From Candidatus Saccharibacteria bacterium oral taxon 955 (lineage in GTDB: Bacteria; Patescibacteriota; Saccharimonadia; Saccharimonadales; Saccharimonadaceae): a stretch of 64,000 nt of DNA. The stretch lies in assembly GCA_010202265.1 (NCBI GenBank), contig CP047918.1, positions 682,001-746,000 on the forward strand, given 5' to 3'. The notes beneath the pieces were generated by a model that saw nothing but the letters and a program-made list of their open reading frames with translations, searched no databases and had not been told where the DNA came from. Shown here one piece after another: positions 24,009-31,823 of the stretch. Both the position numbers and the translations under genes were made by a program. Numbering within the stretch: the first letter of the stretch is position 1; each line of letters opens with the position of its first letter.

Positions 24009-25532
24009 ATGAGCACGACAAAATACCTTCGAAACATCGGAAATCTTATCCAAGAAACACGTCAATCTCGAGGCATGACCCAGGCTGAGCTAGCTACCGC
24101 ACTAGGCACTAGTCAGAGTGCCATCAATCGTATTGAAAAAGGTGGTCAAAATATCAGTCTAGAGATGATTGCACGGATCAGTGAAGTATTGTCGAGCGAA
24201 ATCGTCCGAATCAACAAATCTGGAAAAACTAATTTCCTAATCAATGGCGGCAAAAAACTACACGGTGAAATTGAAGTAAAAACCAGCAAAAACGCTGCTG
24301 TCGGGCTACTTTGTGCTTCTCTTTTAAATAAGGGTAAAACAACCCTGAGACGCGTAGCACGTATCGAAGAAGTAAATCGAATCGTCGAAGTTCTAGAAAG
24401 CATCGGCGTTAAATGTCGTTGGCTCGACAACAACGACCTCGAGATTCTCCCGCCAAAGAAATTGAAACTTGACGAGATGGATATCGAAGCGGCCAAAAAA
24501 ACTCGCACTGTTATCATGTTCCTTGGCCCTCTACTTCACCAATATAGAGAGTTCAGCTTGCCGTTTGCTGGTGGCTGCAGCCTAGGCACACGAACAGTCG
24601 AGCCACATATGACCGGACTAGCGCCATTTGGCCTCAACGTTGTCGCTACTGCTGACCGCTATCAAGCAAAAACCACCGCCAAACCGGTAAAAAAAGCTAT
24701 CGTCCTGACTGAGCGCGGTGATACTGTTACCGAAAACGTCATCATGGCAGCGGCTTTATATGACGGCGAAGTAACGATCCGAAACGCCAGCCCAAATTAT
24801 ATGGTCCAAGATGTTTGCTTCTTCCTCGAAAAACTGGGCGTTAAAATCGAAGGTATAGGCACAACAACGCTCAAAATTCACGGACTTAAGTCGATCAACA
24901 AGACGATTGAATATTATCCGAGCGAGGACCCGATAGAGGCAATGAGTTTTGTTGCAGCTGGCGTGGTAACAGAATCCGAAATTACGGTGAAACGTGTACC
25001 AATAGAATTTATGGAACTTGAGATGGCGACACTCGCTGGTATGGGGCTTCGGTATGACATGACCGATGAATACCCAGCCCGAAATGGCAAAACTCGATTG
25101 GTCGATATTTCTCTCAAGAAGTCCAAGCTCCATGCGCCAAAAGATAAGATCCATGCCCTACCGTTTCCTGGAATCAATATGGACAACTTACCATTCCTTG
25201 GTCTGTGTGCAACCGTTGCCGAGGGTCGCACTCTAATTCATGACTGGAGCTATGAAAACCGAGCTATCTACTTTACTGAGCTATCTAAGCTCAACGCCAC
25301 AATCGAGATGGTCGACCCACACCGCGTCTACATAACGGGACCAACCCGTTGGCGCCCAGCAGACATCACCGCTCCCTCTGCTCTGCGACCAAGCGTCGTT
25401 ATACTCCTGGCGATGATAGCAGCGCCCGGTAAGTCTGTCCTGCGTGACGTATACAGCATCAACCGCGGCTATGAAGATATCGCCAATCGCCTAAATAGAC
25501 TCGGCGCAGAGATAGAAACCACCTGGGAATAG
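24009..25532 (+). CDS. murA: XRE-type HTH domain fused to UDP-GlcNAc 1-carboxyvinyltransferase
   Basis: 507 residues. Residues 1-70 are a Cro/C1-type helix-turn-helix (LIQETRQSRGMTQAELATAL, TSQSAINRIEKG). Residues 78-507 are a full MurA: NGGKKLHGEIEVKTSKNAA, catalytic-loop AGGCSLGTRTVEPH with the Cys, IRNASPNYM, YYPSEDPIEAMSF, PFPGINMDNLPFL, and a C-terminal GYEDIANRLNRLGA. It commits UDP-GlcNAc to peptidoglycan. The fusion suggests that the enzyme binds DNA, perhaps its own promoter, in response to substrate; this is inference. The short palindromic AT-rich stretch at the -10/-35 region is a candidate site. Confidence 0.9.
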   Translation: MSTTKYLRNIGNLIQETRQSRGMTQAELATALGTSQSAINRIEKGGQNISLEMIARISEVLSSEIVRINKSGKTNFLINGGKKLHGEIEVKTSKNAAVGLLCASLLNKGKTTLRRVARIEEVNRIVEVLESIGVKCRWLDNNDLEILPPKKLKLDEMDIEAAKKTRTVIMFLGPLLHQYREFSLPFAGGCSLGTRTVEPHMTGLAPFGLNVVATADRYQAKTTAKPVKKAIVLTERGDTVTENVIMAAALYDGEVTIRNASPNYMVQDVCFFLEKLGVKIEGIGTTTLKIHGLKSINKTIEYYPSEDPIEAMSFVAAGVVTESEITVKRVPIEFMELEMATLAGMGLRYDMTDEYPARNGKTRLVDISLKKSKLHAPKDKIHALPFPGINMDNLPFLGLCATVAEGRTLIHDWSYENRAIYFTELSKLNATIEMVDPHRVYITGPTRWRPADITAPSALRPSVVILLAMIAAPGKSVLRDVYSINRGYEDIANRLNRLGAEIETTWE

Positions 25533-25631
25533 TCGACAAATCACGCCACCTCTGCTATAATTACCAAGTACTTTTGCACTTATCTGGTAGCGTAGTTATA
25601 TCGAACTAGAGACCTGCAAAAAATTAAACAT

Positions 25632-25709
25632 GGCGGATGTAGCTCAGTTGGTTAGAGCGCTGGATTGTGGCTCCGGAGGCCGTGGGTTCGACCCCCATCA
25701 TTCGCCCCA
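25632..25709 (+). tRNA. tRNA-His (GUG)
   Basis: The acceptor GCGGATG/CATTCGC is preceded by G-1, which faces discriminator C73, as expected for tRNA-His. An encoded CCA follows. Stem CTGGA/TCCGG with loop TTGTGGC gives anticodon GTG. Confidence 0.93.
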
Positions 25710-25713
25710 TAGC

Positions 25714-25740
25714 AAAAACCCTACAAAACGTAGGGTTTTT
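25714..25740. terminator. Terminator after tRNA-His
   Basis: AAAAACCCTAC and GTAGGGTTTTT form a perfect 11-bp stem with loop AAAAC. Confidence 0.85.
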
Positions 25741-25760
25741 ACTTATTCAAAACTCAACTC

Positions 25761-26240
25761 TTATCGATGAGAGCCATGGTTATGAGATTGTGTCCCACCA
25801 AATTTTGGCTTCTCAATCCCAAATCTTATCGGCTTAGAATGTGTCTCTTCGAGGACTGAATGACCAGAATTAAAACCCTGACGAGTACTCTTTGCGACAT
25901 CAATCCGACTAGTAAAACGCTGGCGAGACAGCTGATCGTCTGTACTAATCATAGAAGTGCGCCTTCGTCGCAACTTTTTCTTATCCTCCTCATCAGAATC
26001 GCTGTCCAAACCATAGGGCAAACGACCTCGGTTCGGCGAAAGAGCATTGTTTCGATACGTCCGAGTGATTGCCGCATCCTTATAAGCACCGATTACTTTT
26101 CGATTTTTGTCTATCTGTCGTCGCTGTTCAAATGACTGAACTCGCTCCGACCCCGTCACCGAGTCCCCTTTTGTCATGCCGCTCGAATGAAACTGCCCAT
26201 TCACCGAGTTATATGTAAAGCGTGAACTCGAAAACCCCAT
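25761..26240 (-). CDS. Unknown polar, probably disordered protein
   Basis: 159 residues from the ATG at 26240, which follows a TATAAT (26252-26247) by 6 nt, so the longer frame from a TTG is excluded by the promoter. Composition is rich in Ser, Arg, Gln and Asn with no hydrophobic core; LDSDSDEEDKKKLRRRR is an acidic-basic switch and HNHGSHR ends the protein. No family was recognised. It sits convergent with tRNA-His and is probably monocistronic. Confidence 0.6.
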   Translation of the reverse strand: MGFSSSRFTYNSVNGQFHSSGMTKGDSVTGSERVQSFEQRRQIDKNRKVIGAYKDAAITRTYRNNALSPNRGRLPYGLDSDSDEEDKKKLRRRRTSMISTDDQLSRQRFTSRIDVAKSTRQGFNSGHSVLEETHSKPIRFGIEKPKFGGTQSHNHGSHR

Positions 26241-26339
26241 ACCAGCATTATACCAAAACAAAAAATAACGAGCACTCGGCAGGCGTTAGGCCTACTTTAT
26301 TTTGTGTCGCCAAAATGATAAAATTACATAAGTCTATCT

Positions 26340-26414
26340 GCGGGTGTAGTACAGCGGTTAGTATGCAAGTTTTCCAAACTTGAGATCGGAGTTCGATTCT
26401 CCGCACCCGCACCA
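26340..26414 (+). tRNA. tRNA-Gly (UCC)
   Basis: GCGGGTG pairs with CACCCGC, with discriminator A and an encoded CCA. Stem CAAGT/ACTTG with loop TTTCCAA gives anticodon TCC. Confidence 0.93.
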
Positions 26415-26428
26415 GTTTAGCGTCAACC

Positions 26429-26460
26429 ATAATCGTTCAGATGGACGATTATTTTATTTT
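26429..26460 (+). terminator. Terminator after tRNA-Gly
   Basis: ATAATCGT and ACGATTAT form an 8-bp stem, followed by a T-rich stretch (TTTATTTTTATTTTTA). Confidence 0.75.
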
Positions 26461-26523
26461 TATTTTTACGCCACAACATACACCAAGCAGTCTACCCTAT
26501 CCTAAGCTCACTGTTGCTCTGTA

Positions 26524-26552
26524 TTGAAAAAGCGTTACCAAATAGCTACAAT
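26524..26552 (+). promoter_or_regulatory. Promoter for the 1273-residue GNAT protein
   Basis: TTGAAA and TACAAT are 17 bp apart. The expected start lies near 26559, which rules out an upstream start at 26514 and supports the ATG at 26583. Confidence 0.7.
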
Positions 26553-26582
26553 AATGCTAGGATTTTTAAAATAAATACAAAA

Positions 26583-29500
26583 ATGGCAAAATTTGAGATC
26601 AGCCTCAGACAAGAACTTATCGATCATGGACTTGATAAGGATATTAGACTAGGACGAAGTATTTTACAAATTGGCGACTTAGCAGACACCTCACCTAACA
26701 AGTATATAGATGGATACCGTCAGGTATTTGACTATATAGAAGAATACGACCCGCCCTATTTAGATAGTCCAGAGCTGGAGGAGGCTCTCACGAGTGAGGG
26801 TCAAAAAACACGCGCAATCATCTCTGCGCTTGGGTCTTGCTCTACTCGTAGCGCAATCAACGCCATCCTAGAATCAGGCTCATCAAAACAAAGAGGCTAC
26901 CTATCAGAAGCTCTCAAAAAATATAGTAGCTTTATCACTGATGGAATTCCGTACGAAAGCTATGATGATAATTACGAACCGATTGAGCGTCGCAAATCAG
27001 CTAATCCAGACGATATAATAACTGGCCTTTGGCGTGATGTAGTATTTGCTAGTATGATTGACACCCCGGAGATGAAGGCGTTATCACGGGCGCGTAGATG
27101 GCTACAGCCAGGCGACGATGACAAAAAACTGAATGAAAATATTGAAAATTTGCCTAAAACACGCGGTTATTATTCTTATATTTTCCCTCCTAAAAAATTG
27201 CCTCAAAAAAATAGCGAGATAGCATCTGACAAACCTCGCCATAAACCAGGTACGGTCGGCAACGCTTTTCCAGAACTGGCAAAAACCTACGAACAAATTA
27301 GAGAAAGAGAAGAACGGAAGCACCCAGATGATACCGATGACACGATAGAACACACTACCACCCTAGAGCTAGCAAGAATTATTGCCAAATCTACTGAATA
27401 TAACGATCCTTATCGAAGCGAGAGATCGCCATATCGTTCACATTTCGCTGAACAAATGGCTTGGGCCAGGCTGGGCGATCAGGTGCAAAGGCAGTTTCGT
27501 GGCATGCGCCAGAAAATTAGAGGTATTGATCTACATAATATTGGGCGTTTTATCGGAAAATCAGGTGATAACCCTTATGATGTAGAGTGGCGGAGGATTG
27601 AGAAGCTGGCAGATACAGTAACACCAGATCATGTTGATCCTGCCAGAGAATATCTGTTAAAGAAAGCACATGATGATATACAGCGTCAGCATCGACGATA
27701 TGGTAATGATGTGGCGCATAGGATTATCACGGAAGGCGCTGCAAAACTTGCAAGCATCGACAGCTTAACTGATGATGAGGTCTTAGCACGTTTCCAGACG
27801 GAAAGGGAGAAGCTGGATCAAAAACGTAACGAGCATATGAGCTTGGCACAAAAGGCACTAGATCTTCATTTTAAGGATGGAGTAGATGATGACGCAACCC
27901 CGATTGATTGGATTAATACCGCTCCCTTTGGACTTATTAATCGCACTCATAAGGCGCTCAATAGAGGAGTTAGTAAAGATACGGCTTTTGCGTATGCGGT
28001 AGCAGAATATAGTTTTCCAGGTGAGGCGATAACGCGAGAGCTTGTAGAGGCTTGTCGTAGTATTACGAAGGAGAATCTTGATAAAACGAGAGCTCTCCAT
28101 GCATATAGTAAGGAGACTGGGTTAGCGATTGACCCAATAGACGAAGTTCGCTTAGGTAAGGTGGCAGTGACATATGACTCTAGTGACGTTATCGATCTCA
28201 TGGAGCAGGGGTATTCTGCTCGTGAAATTATTGAGAATGGATGGTTATGCCATCTTGATACACGTAAGACTATTGATTTTCCTGCTCGTGGAAATGATGC
28301 TCAGAAGCAACGATGGTGTACAGAGAATGGTTATGCATATCTAAATGGTGGCTGGATTAAGACGTCGGTAGGTAAGATTATCCTCTCAAGGCTCGAGTCG
28401 GGTCTTGAGAGGTCAATCCATGATGCATCTCAATGGCTCGAGACGTTCCAAATACCCGAAGAAGGCTACGACATACCTGTACTTAAAGCACGTATCCAAA
28501 GTGGCGAACAAATTCAGCTGCACAATATAGAAAAAACAACATTCTATGATGTTGGCTTAGAGTCTGGCCTTTTGGCGGGTATACTGAAAGCACCTCAGGA
28601 TTTACGTGACAGACTTTTACTTCCGCGTAAGACGCAAAAGATTCAACAGATATTTTTTGCGCCTGAACACCAGCTGCTATATCTTACATTGGCTGATGTC
28701 TATCGAGATAGTGATATAGACATAAACACTGTGCGTGACCATGCTTTTGATAGGCTTGATGCATTTTATAATGAGTGGCTGATTAATGCCCGCGGCAAGG
28801 AGACAACTTATCGCATTTCCAAAGATGATCTTAGGGAAAAATTGCTTGTAGCCATAGAAAATGTTAACAATTCTGTTTTATCTGATGATGAAAATATTAC
28901 TGGAGTTATCCAGCGGTTAAGTAAATACGGCAACAATCGTAAGCGGTATATAGATGATGCAACTTCCTGGCTATTACGGCACGTGACCTCTCCAAGTGCA
29001 CGTTTGACTAAAGTATGGGGAGACAGGGCGGTGGCGCTAATAGAAGGTGCTAATGATTCTGCAAGAGATATCGAGATCTGGCAAAATGATAATGCGCTAC
29101 GGTTGCAGTTGCGTGAGATGACGCGCCAAGGCAGCATGCCACACAACTTGACAGCTGCTGAAGTTACAGGAGAATTTAGTGGTTGGGTATGGGAACTATC
29201 ACGGTGTTATGACAGCGACAGAATTATCCGTGCAATTAGTGAATATAAATCAGTACGTACAACAGAGGCATTATTGCCAGCACAGGTGATGGAAATGCAA
29301 ACTTCTTCTGGTGTATACAAAGCAGAGGTATTGGCTAAAGATGACCCGAGGGGGATGACGATTGGTATCGATACAGGGTGCTGCATGACACTAGATGGCG
29401 CTTCTGCCAGTTGTATAGAATCGGGATATAAGCATAAAAACGCTGGATTCTTTGCACTATACACGCCACAGGGGCGTTTAGCCGCTCAGTCATATTTTTA

Positions 29501-30404
29501 CGTTAACCCTGAACACCCTAACGTACTTGTACTCGATAATATTGAGGCAAATCAGGGTCGAGACACTAACAAGATAGTAGAAATATACAAGCAAGCTCTA
29601 TCTAAGTACCTACTAGAGAGATTTGCGACAGATCGTACATGGAATATCGATACCGTCAATTTAGGCACTGGATACGGCGATGCCGTTAAATCTAGCGTGC
29701 TCCGCCTACCTGCAACAAACGCTATCCCTAATAACTTGGGCTACGACATATATTCAGACGCAAGTGACCAGAGATTACTGCTGCATCTATCACAACACGA
29801 GATTGCCGAGTCACGGAAACAGTGGATACCAGCTCAAGAAAATATAGAAAACACCCCCAATCACCTACCTAATATAGTTACGCGATCGATAACTCCTAAC
29901 GATTTTGCGATCATCAAAGAATTAGAGGAGCAGATCTATCCAGAGCATATTCGTCAATACGACGACAAAGAGATGCTCCAAGATGAGCTAAAAATGAACA
30001 GCATGGAAACATATAGTTTTCTAGTCGCTGGCCAGGCCGACTCGTCCAAAGACTATATCGGTTACTGTATGGCCTATCTTGATCAGTCCGAGACAGAACC
30101 TGGTCGCCATGACCCGGTAGTTTATGCCGCCGATATGGCTATCTTGCCCGAGGCGCAAGGATTTCATATTGGGGCCAAAATGTTTGATGAGCTACTAAAA
30201 CGAACTAGTGAGCGAGGGGTAGACAAAATCGAAATGCACGCCCGCGAGACGACTTCTTATTCCGCCCTAAAAAATAGCGAATGGGCCAAACATATACTTT
30301 ATCGTCGAGGCTATAAGTTCGTCGATCATGGCGTAGTTGATGAGTTCGATGACGGCGATGGAAATATAGAAAATCTTTATCTGGTGAGTATCGAAAAAAT
30401 ATAA
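26583..30404 (+). CDS. Very large multidomain protein with C-terminal GNAT acetyltransferase domain
   Basis: 1273 residues from the ATG at 26583 (an upstream in-frame start would precede the promoter). Residues 1-900 are mostly charged and helical with no family that I recognise. Residues about 923-1030 form a distinct domain: GIDTGCCMTLDGAS, CIESGYKHKNAGFF, AAQSYFY and LVLDNIEANQGRD. The Cys pair and DNIEAN block suggest a conserved but unnamed fold. Residues about 1097-1273 are a GNAT domain with YAADMAILPEAQGFHIGAKM (acetyl-CoA loop Q-G-x-x-I-G) and a terminal GYKFVDHG strand. There is no signal peptide or TM. Base composition is more AT-rich than its neighbours, especially 27.5-29.8 kb. 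It stands alone between a tRNA and corA; the target of acetylation is unknown. Confidence 0.7.
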   Translation: MAKFEISLRQELIDHGLDKDIRLGRSILQIGDLADTSPNKYIDGYRQVFDYIEEYDPPYLDSPELEEALTSEGQKTRAIISALGSCSTRSAINAILESGSSKQRGYLSEALKKYSSFITDGIPYESYDDNYEPIERRKSANPDDIITGLWRDVVFASMIDTPEMKALSRARRWLQPGDDDKKLNENIENLPKTRGYYSYIFPPKKLPQKNSEIASDKPRHKPGTVGNAFPELAKTYEQIREREERKHPDDTDDTIEHTTTLELARIIAKSTEYNDPYRSERSPYRSHFAEQMAWARLGDQVQRQFRGMRQKIRGIDLHNIGRFIGKSGDNPYDVEWRRIEKLADTVTPDHVDPAREYLLKKAHDDIQRQHRRYGNDVAHRIITEGAAKLASIDSLTDDEVLARFQTEREKLDQKRNEHMSLAQKALDLHFKDGVDDDATPIDWINTAPFGLINRTHKALNRGVSKDTAFAYAVAEYSFPGEAITRELVEACRSITKENLDKTRALHAYSKETGLAIDPIDEVRLGKVAVTYDSSDVIDLMEQGYSAREIIENGWLCHLDTRKTIDFPARGNDAQKQRWCTENGYAYLNGGWIKTSVGKIILSRLESGLERSIHDASQWLETFQIPEEGYDIPVLKARIQSGEQIQLHNIEKTTFYDVGLESGLLAGILKAPQDLRDRLLLPRKTQKIQQIFFAPEHQLLYLTLADVYRDSDIDINTVRDHAFDRLDAFYNEWLINARGKETTYRISKDDLREKLLVAIENVNNSVLSDDENITGVIQRLSKYGNNRKRYIDDATSWLLRHVTSPSARLTKVWGDRAVALIEGANDSARDIEIWQNDNALRLQLREMTRQGSMPHNLTAAEVTGEFSGWVWELSRCYDSDRIIRAISEYKSVRTTEALLPAQVMEMQTSSGVYKAEVLAKDDPRGMTIGIDTGCCMTLDGASASCIESGYKHKNAGFFALYTPQGRLAAQSYFYVNPEHPNVLVLDNIEANQGRDTNKIVEIYKQALSKYLLERFATDRTWNIDTVNLGTGYGDAVKSSVLRLPATNAIPNNLGYDIYSDASDQRLLLHLSQHEIAESRKQWIPAQENIENTPNHLPNIVTRSITPNDFAIIKELEEQIYPEHIRQYDDKEMLQDELKMNSMETYSFLVAGQADSSKDYIGYCMAYLDQSETEPGRHDPVVYAADMAILPEAQGFHIGAKMFDELLKRTSERGVDKIEMHARETTSYSALKNSEWAKHILYRRGYKFVDHGVVDEFDDGDGNIENLYLVSIEKI

Positions 30405-30437
30405 CAACAGTCTATATAGCTCTAGCAGAGGGCTAGA

Positions 30438-31352
30438 TTAAAAGAACTTCAATCTTTTGGCGACAATTGAAACGACCAAAAGTAGTAGCGCCGTAAAGCC
30501 GACAATCGCTAGATAAGCCCACTCCTCATGCATGAACGGCAATTTTATATTCATACCATACATTCCATAAAATACGTTTGGTAGTGCAACCAGTAATGTC
30601 AAAAAAGTTAGCCACTTCATACGTTGGTTTAGTGTGTTGTTAGAGACCGTGCTAAATGTATTTTGGATACTAGCAATTGCCTGAGCATGACTTGCAATCT
30701 CGACTAATAATTGCTGGGTAAATAGACGAACGTCGTCAAGCGTGTCGCGTAAGTTAGCGTCTGTCTCGAGCTCAATCAATCGCTCAACAACCGCAGAAAT
30801 ACCCGTCAGACTCATTTTGGCACGATTTAGGTTGCTCTCAATCGTCACGAAATCAAAGAAATCATCGTTGGTCGCTTCGTGACTCCTCATGCGTTGCTCA
30901 ATGTGGCCGATATGACTACCAACTTTATCGATATAATTCTCATATTGTTTCACGATCGCCATCGCACTCTGCACCAACAGCGACTCTGGTGATACGCGTT
31001 CGCCACTAGCTTTAGGCTCTTTTAACTCATCGACAAGCGTACCACGCGCCATCAGACTAGCAAAAAGCTTCTTGCCCACCACCAACAAAACTGGCTGTGA
31101 GCGAATTTTGCCCCGAACATACTCAGGATGACGCAGAAAAACATACCTTACACCATCGCGAACTTCTATGCGGGGTAATTCATTTGCGTCAAAAACATCC
31201 GTTATGATATGCAGCGGTAGATTAAGCTTATCTGCTAACATCTCGGCATTCGCACGGTCGAGGTTTGTGTCATAGGCAAGCGTCATGCTACCCATCGGCT
31301 CTTCTATATTATGAATGGTACCGTCGCGTGCAATTCCATAAAACATAACCAT
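30438..31352 (-). CDS. corA: CorA-family divalent cation transporter
   Basis: 304 residues. The long helical cytoplasmic domain ends in two C-terminal TM segments, with the family selectivity motif YGMYGMN between them (GMN at about residue 273) and a basic tail VAKRLKFF. It mediates Mg2+ (or Co2+/Ni2+) uptake as a pentamer. A TATAAT box ends 10 nt before the ATG with no Shine-Dalgarno. It is a single gene, convergent with the giant GNAT gene. Confidence 0.92.
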   Translation of the reverse strand: MVMFYGIARDGTIHNIEEPMGSMTLAYDTNLDRANAEMLADKLNLPLHIITDVFDANELPRIEVRDGVRYVFLRHPEYVRGKIRSQPVLLVVGKKLFASLMARGTLVDELKEPKASGERVSPESLLVQSAMAIVKQYENYIDKVGSHIGHIEQRMRSHEATNDDFFDFVTIESNLNRAKMSLTGISAVVERLIELETDANLRDTLDDVRLFTQQLLVEIASHAQAIASIQNTFSTVSNNTLNQRMKWLTFLTLLVALPNVFYGMYGMNIKLPFMHEEWAYLAIVGFTALLLLVVSIVAKRLKFF

Positions 31353-31409
31353 GATACATAGTATTATACCAGACCGACTCTAGGATATTTTGATATAATA
31401 CAATTGTGC

Positions 31410-31486
31410 GCCCCGATAGCTCAGCTGGATAGAGCAGAGGACTTCTAAGCCTAAGGTCGCTGGTTCGAACCCAGCTCGGGGTACCA
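31410..31486 (+). tRNA. tRNA-Arg (UCU), irregular anticodon stem
   Basis: GCCCCGA pairs with TCGGGGT (first pair G-U), with discriminator A and an encoded CCA. D and T arms are normal. Loop CTTCTAA gives anticodon TCT, but stem GAGGA/GCCTA has G-A mismatches at 27-43 and 31-39, leaving three Watson-Crick pairs. A TATAAT lies just upstream. Confidence 0.8.
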
Positions 31487-31523
31487 TTTTATAAAGAAAT
31501 GGTGGGCCATGCCCTTCTACTAT

Positions 31524-31600
31524 GCCCCGTTAGCTCAACTGGATAGAGCATTGGTTTCCGGTACCAAAGGTTGCAGGTTCGACTCCTGTGCGGGGTACCA
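31524..31600 (+). tRNA. tRNA-Arg (CCG)
   Basis: GCCCCGT pairs with GCGGGGT (G-U at both ends), with discriminator A and an encoded CCA. Stem TTGGT/ACCAA with loop TTCCGGT gives anticodon CCG. It is 37 nt downstream of tRNA-Arg (UCU) and probably co-transcribed. Confidence 0.9.
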
Positions 31601-31650
31601 GTTAAAATGACGAGTATATCTCGTTGTTTTTGTATCAAAGTTACAAAAAT

Positions 31651-31685
31651 CAGCCCAACAAATTTGATGGGCTGTTTCGATTTTT
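31651..31685. terminator. Bidirectional terminator
   Basis: CAGCCCA and TGGGCTG form a 7-bp stem with TTTCGATTTTT to the right and ATTTTTG on the minus strand. It ends the tRNA pair and the small basic gene. Confidence 0.75.
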
Positions 31686-31689
31686 CTAG

Positions 31690-31782
31690 CTAGAGAATTT
31701 GCTTCTTTTTCTTCTCTGCTTTGAGCTTCTTTTTACGTGCGCGCTTGATATCTGCGCCGTGCCATGATCGGTGTTTTGCCAT
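31690..31782 (-). CDS. Tiny basic protein (30 residues)
   Basis: A 30-codon ORF starts at ATG 31782 with a very good Shine-Dalgarno (AGGAGTAAGATA). The product begins MAKHRSWHGADIKRARKKK and is half Lys/Arg, ending QIL. Size, charge and the SD suggest a ribosome- or nucleic-acid-associated peptide, comparable in kind to tiny ribosomal proteins such as Thx, but I cannot assign it. A terminator follows directly. It is downstream of the Clp-like gene on the same strand (41 nt), so it could be its operon tail. Confidence 0.6.
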   Translation of the reverse strand: MAKHRSWHGADIKRARKKKLKAEKKKKQIL

Positions 31783-31823
31783 TATCTTACTCCTTTTTGA
31801 TTCTATATCAGTATATCATATCG

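Noticed and set aside
24146..25231. Several antisense ORFs of 100-130 codons within murA.
   Set aside because: All are mirror frames of well-conserved MurA sequence.
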